From: Chryseobacterium sp. GVT01B
GTDB taxonomy: Bacteria; Bacteroidota; Bacteroidia; Flavobacteriales; Weeksellaceae
Direction of reading: 5' to 3'
DNA: 64,000 nt
Assembly (NCBI RefSeq): GCF_019970045.1
Contig: NZ_JAHXYI010000006.1
Location: 124,001-188,000 of the forward strand
A program made the position numbers and the translations under genes. Shown piece by piece: positions 1 through 6,995 of this stretch (within the stretch, counting starts at the first letter, position 1; every line of letters begins with the position of its first letter). Below the pieces are notes generated by a model, which saw only the letters and a program-made list of their open reading frames with translations, made no database searches and was not told the origin of the DNA.

Positions 1-179
1 GTTTCAAACTGCATGGAAACGGAAATTACCAGCTGAGCCCCATTAGGCCAGTATTTTTTTGTTGAAGACTGTGTTTCGTGGTGATCTTTTTTTGCTCTTT
101 TATCTTTGTTATGATCAGAAAAAGACATCAGAACAATTGTTGAAGCAAGCAACAGAACAGATTGTTTTATGTATTTCAT
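1..179 (-). CDS. Polysaccharide deacetylase-like protein, N-terminal fragment cut by window edge
   Basis: Reading the complement from an ATG at 179 gives an open frame to the window edge. It begins with a signal peptide (MKYIKQSVLLLASTIVLMSF), then a charged linker, then KKYWPNGAQLVISVSMQFE. The WPNGA...SVSMQFE block resembles the start of the PuuE/NodB-type polysaccharide deacetylase domain, where WPNGA..AV...NYE is typical. The catalytic motifs lie outside the window, so the assignment is tentative. The gene is divergent from the AraC regulator at 270, with about 90 bp of AT-rich DNA between them, so the regulator may control it. Confidence 0.5.
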   Translation of the reverse strand, partial: MKYIKQSVLLLASTIVLMSFSDHNKDKRAKKDHHETQSSTKKYWPNGAQLVISVSMQFE

Positions 180-245
180 TTTGAATGTATTTAATAAGAC
201 AAAATTGATCAATAATGAATCATGATCTATTGTAAAAATTAATGG

Positions 246-253
246 TAAATTTG
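246..253 (+). promoter_or_regulatory. Putative -7 element of the AraC-type regulator
   Basis: TAAATTTG matches the Bacteroidota primary-sigma -7 consensus TAnnTTTG. It lies 16 bp before the ATG at 270, which would leave a very short 5' UTR. No clear -33 TTTG was seen at the usual spacing. Confidence 0.3.
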
Positions 254-269
254 TAAAAATCCATTTTTC

Positions 270-1124
270 ATGAAACGAATCGTTAATTTCAATTCTTTTA
301 ATGTTTTCAGCATCGAAAAAGAAAACTGGGACGTTGAGTATCACAATCATAACTTTTATGAACTGATTATCATAGAAAAGGGAAAAGGATTCCACCACCT
401 CAACAATATTACTTTCCCCTACCAAAAAGGAGATGTTTTTCTCCTGCGGCCCAGCGATGGTCATGAATTTTCCATTACCCATAAAACACGGTTTATTTAT
501 ATAAAATTTACAGAACAATACATCTGGGAAAATCTGCTCTCCAACAAGAAGAATGAGCTGAAAAAAGTGGTCCAGCTTCTGATGGAAGACCATTCTTTTG
601 TATACGAATCGGTGATCCAATGTAAAACGGACAGGGAACATCTGTTACAGCTGGCCCGGATTCTTTTGTACGAGTTCAGTCATAAAAACACTTATAATAA
701 AGAGATAAGCTCAGATATGTTTTCCGCTATTATTACGATTCTGATCCGGAACACGATGAGCAATATCACGGCTAAAAACTGGCTTACTCAAAACTTAAGC
801 AGAATTGAAAGGATCTTGTATTATATCAACATCAATGCTTTAGATCCAGATAAAATGAAAATTGAAAATCTGGCCAAAGAGTTTATGCTTTCTCCCAATT
901 ATATCAGCATTTATATCAAAAAGCAGACAGGTTTCTCCATACAACAGCACATCATGCAGCATAGAATAAAAACGGCTGAAAAGCTTTTACTTCAGAGTCA
1001 TTACAATATCAGTGAAATTTCTGACAAACTGGGGTTTAATGATGCCAGTCATTTCAATAAAATATTCAAAACCTATAAAGAAATGTCTCCTTCTGAGTTT
1101 AAAAAGAAAGGTGTATCTTATTGA
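270..1124 (+). CDS. AraC-family transcriptional regulator
   Basis: The protein has 284 residues. The N-terminal part (about 20-85) has a cupin-like sensing pattern (EYHNHNFYELIIIEKGKG, then a GDVFLLRPSDGHEF stretch), typical of AraC arm domains that bind a sugar or other small ligand. The C-terminal 100 residues hold two helix-turn-helix motifs (LAKEFMLSPNYISIYIKKQTG and ISEISDKLGFNDASHFNKIFK) followed by the family signature MSPSEFKK. It is expected to be a cytoplasmic DNA-binding regulator. Being divergent from the deacetylase-like gene, it may act on it; the ligand is unknown. Confidence 0.85.
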   Translation: MKRIVNFNSFNVFSIEKENWDVEYHNHNFYELIIIEKGKGFHHLNNITFPYQKGDVFLLRPSDGHEFSITHKTRFIYIKFTEQYIWENLLSNKKNELKKVVQLLMEDHSFVYESVIQCKTDREHLLQLARILLYEFSHKNTYNKEISSDMFSAIITILIRNTMSNITAKNWLTQNLSRIERILYYININALDPDKMKIENLAKEFMLSPNYISIYIKKQTGFSIQQHIMQHRIKTAEKLLLQSHYNISEISDKLGFNDASHFNKIFKTYKEMSPSEFKKKGVSY

Positions 1125-1175
1125 TCATGAGGTTTATATATTTTTCATACCTTTAATAATCAAATCTTTAAGTCT

Positions 1176-1637
1176 ATGAAAATAAGCGCAGGGATTTTAC
1201 TGTTTAAAAAGGAAAAAGACAGTCTGTATTACTTTCTGGTTCATCCCGGTGGGCCTTTCTGGAAAAATAAAGACCTCGGAGCATGGTCTATTCCAAAAGG
1301 AGAGATGCTTCCAGATGAAAATTCATTGGATCGTGCATTAATGGAATTTAAAGAAGAAACAGGAAAAACAGCGGAAGGAAAATTTATTGAATTATCACCT
1401 ATTAAGCAAAAAGGCGGGAAAATAGTTTATGCATGGGCTTTGGAAGGAGATATCGACACTTCAGATCTTTACAGCAATACCTTTTCATTAGAATGGCCGC
1501 CCAAATCCGACAAAATAATAGAAATTCCCGAAGTAGATCAATGGGAATGGTTCCCTTCGGAAGAAGCACAACAACGGATCAATGCTGCACAGAAAGGTTT
1601 CATTACAGAACTTGAAAACATAGTAAACAAACAATAA
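1176..1637 (+). CDS. NUDIX hydrolase
   Basis: The 153-residue protein begins with KISAGILLF and carries a Nudix box at residues 42-64 (G-x5-E-x7-M-E-F-K-E-E-T-G). The usual Arg of the REUxEE core is replaced by Met56, while the metal-binding EE pair is kept. Members hydrolyse nucleoside diphosphates linked to another moiety; the PGGPFWKNKDLGAWSIPKGE context resembles small NUDIX proteins of unknown substrate. It starts 51 bp after the AraC gene on the same strand and could be cotranscribed with it and the following small peptide gene. Confidence 0.8.
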   Translation: MKISAGILLFKKEKDSLYYFLVHPGGPFWKNKDLGAWSIPKGEMLPDENSLDRALMEFKEETGKTAEGKFIELSPIKQKGGKIVYAWALEGDIDTSDLYSNTFSLEWPPKSDKIIEIPEVDQWEWFPSEEAQQRINAAQKGFITELENIVNKQ

Positions 1638-1655
1638 CACCTTAAAACAAAGACC

Positions 1656-1883
1656 ATGAAAAAATTAAACAGAAAAACATTGAAAAACATCATTGGAGAA
1701 ATCGGTATTGAACTTAATCTCCCTCTTCCTGTAGGCGTTTGCCTTGGAAACCTGCTTTCCCTATGCCCGCCTCATTCTCATTGCCGGGCAGATGAAAGAT
1801 GCTATCCTGATGCTGCGGGCCCCTGCATCAACGGGCTGTGTCCCTCAGGCTATCACTGCCATTCAGGAGAATGTGTAAGATAG
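1656..1883 (+). CDS. Cys-rich bacteriocin-like peptide precursor
   Basis: The 75-residue product has a basic leader (MKKLNRKTLKNIIGEIGIEL) like the leaders of Chryseobacterium bacteriocin-like proteins, which resemble double-glycine leaders. The remainder carries eight Cys residues in a C-Pro/Gly-rich pattern ending SGYHCHSGECVR. Eight Cys in about 50 residues suggests disulfides or metal binding after export. No dedicated peptidase-transporter or modifying enzyme is adjacent. It sits 18 bp after the NUDIX gene and is followed directly by a strong terminator, so it closes that transcription unit. Antimicrobial activity is not shown by the sequence. Confidence 0.6.
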   Translation: MKKLNRKTLKNIIGEIGIELNLPLPVGVCLGNLLSLCPPHSHCRADERCYPDAAGPCINGLCPSGYHCHSGECVR

Positions 1884-1895
1884 TATATCAAAAAG

Positions 1896-1932
1896 AAAAA
1901 CGTTTATCAGGTGATAAACGTTTTTTTTTTAT
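1896..1932. terminator. Strong intrinsic terminator, probably bidirectional
   Basis: The arms AACGTTTATC and GATAAACGTT are separated only by a few bases and followed by ten T on the plus strand, with an A-run on the other side. It sits between the convergent genes ending at 1883 (+) and 1941 (-). Confidence 0.9.
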
Positions 1933-1940
1933 CTAAAGTT

Positions 1941-2432
1941 TTACCTTTTTATTCCGATCGCCCTTAACGCACTGGATGTCAAAAATATATCATCAAATAC
2001 CGTAAGGGATTCTACATCATTGAATCCTGAAGGAAGCAGGTCATTTTTATTGAAAGAAAGCTCTATGGAAGAATCATAGGCAGCTGTAATACGAACTTTT
2101 GAATATCCGTTATAATCTACTTTGAAAGCTTCAAACATACAGTTCTGCTCTGCCTTCTGGTATTCGGCATATTCTTCAAATCCTGCAATATCAGTTCTTT
2201 TTCCGTCATTATGGTCAAGAGATTTCCATGCCGTATAATTTTTAGGTTCTTTCAGAATATTTCCCTCACGATCTAAGGGAACAAACATTCCAAGAGTCAA
2301 ACGCTTCTTTAAAAAATTGGCATAATTATTCATCAGATTCAAAATCTGAAGATCGGCATATCCTTCGTGTGAATAATATTCCAGCACGAAAGTGGTCATC
2401 GGAATCAGCTTATGAGAAGCATCAGTCGGCAT
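1941..2432 (-). CDS. Hypothetical protein
   Basis: The 163-residue protein has no recognisable signal peptide or membrane segment. It is rich in Asp, Tyr and Phe and has the look of a soluble cytoplasmic protein; a central stretch (KNYTAWKSLDHNDGKRTDIAG) and a beta-rich C-terminal half are the only landmarks. It is convergent with the Cys-rich peptide gene and shares its terminator. I do not recognise the family. Confidence 0.6.
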   Translation of the reverse strand: MPTDASHKLIPMTTFVLEYYSHEGYADLQILNLMNNYANFLKKRLTLGMFVPLDREGNILKEPKNYTAWKSLDHNDGKRTDIAGFEEYAEYQKAEQNCMFEAFKVDYNGYSKVRITAAYDSSIELSFNKNDLLPSGFNDVESLTVFDDIFLTSSALRAIGIKR

Positions 2433-2647
2433 AAATTAGTCTTTACTTTTTTTGGCCGATAAAAATAGTATTTTTATTTACTTTACCCAATGGAAGGAAG
2501 TGAATAGGATGGAATTTATACCCATTCTGAATAACAATAAGTATAGGACAGCCCTTCATTTTTCAGTATTTTTGAAGAAAATAACCCTATAACAATAACC
2601 AATCCATCGGTAAAAACTGAGGATTTACACCTTTTACAAATTATTAA

Positions 2648-3856
2648 ATGTTGAAAAAGATACTCTTAGGAGCCGGCATCATTCACTGTTGCTTTTACAA
2701 TAGTATGGCTCAAAGTCCCGGCCAGCACCCGGTTTATACATCCGAATGGGGACATCTCTTTCGTGATCAGGGAAATAATAAAGATATTCTGGGAATATTT
2801 TCTACCGAGGCACCCGTTTACCTTCTCGATTCTACCGGAACACAATACAAAGTACAGGTAAGTAATGGTGATATTGGTTTCATAGATCATCAGCCTTTAC
2901 AAAAAACCATGCGTGGCAAAAGTTCTGCAGGAGAGCCAGCCCAATATTTTAACAGAGGATCGCAAGGATTCCAATGTCCGCATTTCTATGTACAGGTATC
3001 GGAATTACGCGTAAGAAAAGCTCCTACCACAGAAAGCATACCGGTAAGGAGAGCCGCTTTAAATGAAATGGTATGTATTGATTATGTCCCTTTATATCAG
3101 GACGGCTGGATCTACATGGGTGATCATTTCCACGAAAATCCCGAATATATCCAAATGAAATATCTGGGTGCTGAACTTACCTATGAAAAAGTACTAAAAG
3201 ACTATCTGGCAGCCAAGGGCAAAGACAGGGAAAAAGAACTGTCTCAGGTTGGAAGATTACGTGAAATAGCATGGTTCGAGGATAAAAACCTTAAACAAGC
3301 TTTACAATATTGGAAAGAATCTAATACCGGCATAGAAAATCCAAAGATAGATATCGACTTTGAACTTCTTCTAGCAGATCAATTCGCAAAAAAACCGGGA
3401 ACAGAAGCCTATGAAAAAAAACTAAAAGCTTTGAATCTGCATTTTATATGGAAGGAAACCGCCCTTTTTGACGGAAAAATTACGGATGCACAGATGAAAC
3501 AGCTGGAGATGCAGAAAGTGAAAGATATTCCTAATGTGCCGGAATGCGGCTGGGAGCCTCAATATTTTTACAGAACACCCAATATCATTATTGCTTTTGA
3601 AGAATATAAAGGAAAAGTTTCCGGAAGTATCTACAAAATGTCCTTCAGTAATGGTGAAACTATAGTGTTAGGAAATGAACGTATGGATTCCGGTTATGAT
3701 GAAAAGAATTTTGTAACCCGTTTCGGTGATATGCTGTCTGCACGCTGGATCTCTTCCCCACATGAATACCACATTCAGAATGGTGATACCGGACTTCTTA
3801 TTTTCACTTTTAAAGATGGGAAGCTTTTCAGCTACGAATGCATGTACTATTGCTAG
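2648..3856 (+). CDS. Secreted protein with bacterial SH3-like region
   Basis: The 402-residue protein starts with a Sec signal peptide ending near MAQS. Residues about 45-80 (APVYLLDSTGTQYKVQVSNGDIGFID) and 110-150 (QVSELRVRKAPTTESIPVRRAALNEMV) look like two bacterial SH3-type modules, the second with the LRVRKAPTTESIPV pattern common in SH3b proteins. The C-terminal half has a conserved-looking block around a GWEPQYF stretch. SH3b domains often bind peptidoglycan or peptide stems. Exact role unknown; probably periplasmic. Confidence 0.6.
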   Translation: MLKKILLGAGIIHCCFYNSMAQSPGQHPVYTSEWGHLFRDQGNNKDILGIFSTEAPVYLLDSTGTQYKVQVSNGDIGFIDHQPLQKTMRGKSSAGEPAQYFNRGSQGFQCPHFYVQVSELRVRKAPTTESIPVRRAALNEMVCIDYVPLYQDGWIYMGDHFHENPEYIQMKYLGAELTYEKVLKDYLAAKGKDREKELSQVGRLREIAWFEDKNLKQALQYWKESNTGIENPKIDIDFELLLADQFAKKPGTEAYEKKLKALNLHFIWKETALFDGKITDAQMKQLEMQKVKDIPNVPECGWEPQYFYRTPNIIIAFEEYKGKVSGSIYKMSFSNGETIVLGNERMDSGYDEKNFVTRFGDMLSARWISSPHEYHIQNGDTGLLIFTFKDGKLFSYECMYYC

Positions 3857-3896
3857 ATATAAATCATAATATGTTCAATTACTAATATTTGCATGA

Positions 3897-4241
3897 ATGA
3901 TGAATGATCCTATTTTATTAGCTTCTGATACTGTTTTATTTGGCTCCGGAATAGCAGAACTTGTTGCAGACAAACTACAAAAAGGGTGTGTACTTGGATA
4001 TCGGCACCGTGATTTTTGCGGAATGGCCATGAAAATGGACGAAAAAAATCAATTTATATACGGAGAGCTTTATGATGGGATTGATTTTTCAGTTCCAATG
4101 GTTTTTAAAAACAGAGAATTATTTGTTACATGGCTTTCTGAACAATCCACGGCATCACTGGCCCGGCTGGATGATGATGATTTTTATAGAGCAAACCAGG
4201 TAATTACAAGACAACGCTTACTAGAATTTATAAAAGGCTAA
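3897..4241 (+). CDS. Hypothetical small acidic protein
   Basis: The 114-residue protein is predicted soluble, with no signal peptide. Visible landmarks are a GYRHRDFCGMAM segment in the middle and an acidic ARLDDDDFYR stretch near the end. It precedes the protein at 4339 by about 100 bp. I do not recognise the family; the pairing with a possible Cys-His hydrolase next door is suggestive but unproven. Confidence 0.55.
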   Translation: MMNDPILLASDTVLFGSGIAELVADKLQKGCVLGYRHRDFCGMAMKMDEKNQFIYGELYDGIDFSVPMVFKNRELFVTWLSEQSTASLARLDDDDFYRANQVITRQRLLEFIKG

Positions 4242-4338
4242 TGATGTGCTAATTCACCATTACAAATCTAGTTCAATTCTCCAACAAGAGTGATTAAATT
4301 TTAAAGCTGTATCTTTACCCTACCAAACAAAATATTAT

Positions 4339-4824
4339 ATGTCATTTATTACACCGGAAGGAGCCAGGAAGGCTCAGCTATCCCTATCCGAAAGAGCACC
4401 CGTTGCTCATGCTATTCTCTCAGGAGCAGAGAATATCTCGAAATACAACAGTGGAGTATGTCATGATGTGGTTGCCTATGCTTTATATATGCGGGGTGCC
4501 TCTATAAGTCCTGCTCAGCTGGCAGAATCAGCCGGACAAAAATGGTTAACCCTATTCAATTATCCGGCAGGAGAAAGATGGGACGGATATTCACCCATTC
4601 CGGCAGGAAAAGCGATTGGCTTTTACAGGCTTATTGATAAAACCTTCTTTCACTCAGCTGTTACAACAGGAAAAGGAAATGAAATTAGATCTGTTAACGG
4701 ATTCTCATTAGGTTCTGCATGGTCTGTACCCGTAGATATGAAATGGGTATTAGGCAAAAGAAATTCTGACGGCACTTTCAATTATGATGGTACCAAAATA
4801 GAAGTCTATATCTCTTCTTTATAG
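4339..4824 (+). CDS. Hypothetical protein with possible papain-like Cys/His arrangement
   Basis: The 161-residue protein has a Cys in a helix-start context (YNSGVCHDVVAYALYMRG) and, about 75 residues later, FHSAVTTGKGNEIRSVNG, which resembles the His-containing strand of NlpC/P60-type papain-fold enzymes. If correct it would be a small cysteine peptidase, amidase or acyltransferase. No signal peptide is visible. The fold assignment is inference from Cys-His order and spacing only. A terminator follows. Confidence 0.5.
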   Translation: MSFITPEGARKAQLSLSERAPVAHAILSGAENISKYNSGVCHDVVAYALYMRGASISPAQLAESAGQKWLTLFNYPAGERWDGYSPIPAGKAIGFYRLIDKTFFHSAVTTGKGNEIRSVNGFSLGSAWSVPVDMKWVLGKRNSDGTFNYDGTKIEVYISSL

Positions 4825-4847
4825 CAGAGATTTTATTGTGATAAAAA

Positions 4848-4890
4848 AACGGGCAGATTTGCAAATTAGCGAATCTGCCTGTTTATTATA
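4848..4890. terminator. Bidirectional intrinsic terminator
   Basis: Twelve-base arms (AACGGGCAGATT and AATCTGCCTGTT, one mismatch) lie between convergent genes ending at 4824 (+) and 4897 (-), with an A-run before and T-rich DNA after. Confidence 0.75.
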
Positions 4891-4896
4891 TATCAA

Positions 4897-5286
4897 CTAA
4901 GCATCAGCACATTTCGGACAGATCCCGCTGATAATAAAATTATATTCCTGTGCGATAAAATGTTCCGGCAAACTGATTTCCGGGATTGCGTTTTCAATAC
5001 ACGTCACAGAATGACATTCTTTGCAGTTGAAATGAACATGATTATGAAAATGTTGCTCATGAGTACATTTCCCGCTACACTTCGCAAAATTCACCACGCC
5101 ATCAATATTGACGATCTTATGGATAGCCCCTTCGTTTTCAAGTCTTTCCAAAACTCTATAGATGGTTACTCTATTGCATAGATCACCCAATTTCTTCTGA
5201 ATATCAGAGTGGGTAAGGGCTATATCTGAGTCATTGATAAGATTTAAAATTTCAGTTTTAGCATGCGTATTTCTGACCTGTTTCAT
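4897..5286 (-). CDS. zur: Fur-family metalloregulator, probably Zur
   Basis: The 129-residue protein has the Fur winged helix (SDIQKKLGDLCNRVTIYRVLERLENEGAI) and the His-rich metal region EQHFHNHVHF, followed by two structural-zinc CxxC motifs (CKEC and CPKC). Fur-family members repress metal-uptake genes when loaded with their metal. The neighbouring divergent MerC and COG0523 genes, which in many bacteria belong to zinc-starvation regulons, make zinc the likelier co-effector than iron. The divergent promoter region carries two palindromic boxes. The specific metal is inference. Confidence 0.8.
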   Translation of the reverse strand: MKQVRNTHAKTEILNLINDSDIALTHSDIQKKLGDLCNRVTIYRVLERLENEGAIHKIVNIDGVVNFAKCSGKCTHEQHFHNHVHFNCKECHSVTCIENAIPEISLPEHFIAQEYNFIISGICPKCADA

Positions 5287-5294
5287 ATTTTAAT

Positions 5295-5307
5295 GCAACA
5301 AAGTTGC
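5295..5307. promoter_or_regulatory. Putative Zur operator, box 1
   Basis: GCAACAAAGTTGC is a perfect inverted repeat (GCAAC-N3-GTTGC) just upstream of the Fur-family start codon. The box recurs with one mismatch at 5335. Confidence 0.6.
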
Positions 5308-5327
5308 GTTATTTAATTTTTTATGTA

Positions 5328-5347
5328 TACTTTTGCAACAAAGTTAC
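5328..5347. promoter_or_regulatory. Divergent zur/merC promoter overlapped by Zur box 2
   Basis: On the plus strand TACTTTTG (5328-5335) is a TAnnTTTG -7 element for the MerC gene; on the minus strand TAACTTTG (complement of 5339-5346) is one for the regulator. Box 2, GCAACAAAGTTAC (5335-5347), overlaps both, so a bound repressor would block both promoters. Confidence 0.55.
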
Positions 5348-5372
5348 AATAAGAAAATTAATCCATACTATT

Positions 5373-5711
5373 ATGAAGTCAAAAATTCTTGATGCTGTAG
5401 GAATCTCCGCTGCTGTTTTGTGTCTGATTCATTGTATAGTCTTTCCGTTATTGCTGATTGTCCCTTTGGGAATATCCCATAATCCTTATATCGATTTAGC
5501 CTTCCTTTGCATCGGTACCGTTGTCGTGTTCAGGGTTACCAAAAAAATAACCAACCGATGGCTGAAACTTTTATTCTGGATATCTGTTTCACTCATTTTT
5601 ATTTCTGTACTCACAGATCTGATATTTGAGATTCATATCCCTCTGATCTATCTTGGAACAGCAGGTTTAATCACTGGTCATATCATCAATTTTAAAAATC
5701 ATAAACATTAA
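5373..5711 (+). CDS. MerC-domain membrane protein
   Basis: The ATG at 5373 is chosen because the longer frame from 5304 would start upstream of the predicted promoter and operator. The 112-residue protein has four hydrophobic segments. Its first helix carries LCLIHCIVFPLLL, the Cys pair pattern of MerC-type proteins. MerC imports mercuric ions in mer operons, but stand-alone MerC-domain proteins in Bacteroidota lack mer partners. Here the Fur-family regulator and the COG0523 GTPase 4 bp downstream suggest a role in zinc acquisition; that role is inference. Confidence 0.75.
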   Translation: MKSKILDAVGISAAVLCLIHCIVFPLLLIVPLGISHNPYIDLAFLCIGTVVVFRVTKKITNRWLKLLFWISVSLIFISVLTDLIFEIHIPLIYLGTAGLITGHIINFKNHKH

Positions 5712-5715
5712 ATAC

Positions 5716-6918
5716 ATGACGAAGAAACTTCCTGTAACGGTACTCAGCGGCTTTTTGGGAGCTGGAAAAACCACATTGCTTAATCATATTCTGCACAACA
5801 AACAAGGCTTGAAAGTAGCTGTCATTGTAAATGATATGAGTGAAGTTAATATTGATGCCCGCCTTGTTGAAAATCAAAATACCCTTTCCAGAACAGAAGA
5901 AAAACTGGTGGAAATGAGTAACGGATGCATCTGCTGCACACTCCGTGAAGACCTGATGGTAGAAGTAGAACGTCTTGCCCACGAAAATCGCTTTGATTAC
6001 TTATTAATAGAAAGTACAGGAATCAGTGAGCCCATTCCGGTTGCCCAAACCTTTACTTATATTGATGAAGAGAGTGGAATAGACCTTTCCCGCTTCAGCT
6101 ATGTAGATACAATGGTAACAGTGGTGGACTGCTTCAATTTTATGAAAGATTTCGGTTCCAATGAACTGCTGGTGGATCGTGACCTTACCGATATGGAAGG
6201 AGATTACCGGACAATTGTCAACCTTCTTACCGACCAGATTGAGTTTGCGAACGTTATTATTTTAAACAAAACAGATCTTATAGATGCTGAAACACTTGGC
6301 TTTTTAAAGGCTGCCATTAAAAAATTAAACCCTGATGCTGTTATCCTGAATTCCGAATTTGGAAAAGTTGAACCTCAGCAGATTTTAAATACCCAACTTT
6401 TTGACTTTGATAAAGCACAATCTTCAGCAGGTTGGCAAAAAGAATTACAATCCGAGCATCATACCCCGGAAACTGAAGAATATGGAATAAGCTCAATGGT
6501 GTTCAGAGATAAAAAACCGTTTCACCCTTTAAGACTCTGGGAATACCTGAACTATCATTATCCGGAAGGAACAATAAGAGCAAAAGGTCTATTCTGGCTG
6601 GCTTCAAGACCAAGTGATGCTTTGAACTTTTCCCAGGCTGGCGGCTCTTTCCGACTTGAAAAGGCAGGAGTATGGTGGGGCAGTATGCCTATGAACCAAC
6701 GGGTACAGTATTCTTCATTTACAGAAAATCAGGAATTTATAGAAAGCAGATGGGATAAAAATTGGGGCGACAGAATCAATGAGCTTGTATTCATCGGGCA
6801 GAATCTGGATAAAGATCAAATGATATCAGATCTTCAGGATTGTCTTATTAATGAACAGGAAAAAGAATTGCTTGAACAAAAAATACCTTTTGAAGATCCT
6901 TTTCCAAAGAACATTTAA
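5716..6918 (+). CDS. COG0523 (CobW/ZigA-type) GTPase, putative zinc metallochaperone
   Basis: The 400-residue protein has a Walker A motif GFLGAGKTT at residues 12-20, the metal-binding CxCC (GCICC, Cys71, 73, 74), the switch region ESTGISEP, and the guanine-specificity motif NKTD. A C-terminal CobW_C domain follows. Members use GTP hydrolysis to deliver zinc or other metals to client enzymes; ZigA and YeiR-type members are induced when zinc is scarce. The gene begins 4 bp after the MerC gene, so they are an operon under the presumed Zur boxes. Confidence 0.88.
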   Translation: MTKKLPVTVLSGFLGAGKTTLLNHILHNKQGLKVAVIVNDMSEVNIDARLVENQNTLSRTEEKLVEMSNGCICCTLREDLMVEVERLAHENRFDYLLIESTGISEPIPVAQTFTYIDEESGIDLSRFSYVDTMVTVVDCFNFMKDFGSNELLVDRDLTDMEGDYRTIVNLLTDQIEFANVIILNKTDLIDAETLGFLKAAIKKLNPDAVILNSEFGKVEPQQILNTQLFDFDKAQSSAGWQKELQSEHHTPETEEYGISSMVFRDKKPFHPLRLWEYLNYHYPEGTIRAKGLFWLASRPSDALNFSQAGGSFRLEKAGVWWGSMPMNQRVQYSSFTENQEFIESRWDKNWGDRINELVFIGQNLDKDQMISDLQDCLINEQEKELLEQKIPFEDPFPKNI

Positions 6919-6936
6919 AATTAACTTTTAATTAAT

Positions 6937-6949
6937 GCAACTTGGTTTC
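6937..6949. promoter_or_regulatory. Degenerate Zur-like box upstream of alkaline phosphatase
   Basis: GCAACTTGGTTTC keeps the GCAAC-N3-GTT layout of the boxes at 5295 and 5335. A weaker half-like element, GCAATAACTTACC, follows at 6965. It would place the phosphatase in the same regulon; evidence is pattern only. Confidence 0.3.
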
Positions 6950-6995
6950 GATAAAAAATTAAATGCAATAACTTACCACATTATTTCAAAACAAT

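Noticed and set aside
5304..5372. Longer N-terminus for the MerC protein
   Set aside because: The extra codons cover the predicted promoter and operator boxes; MKSKILDAVG at 5373 fits the family.
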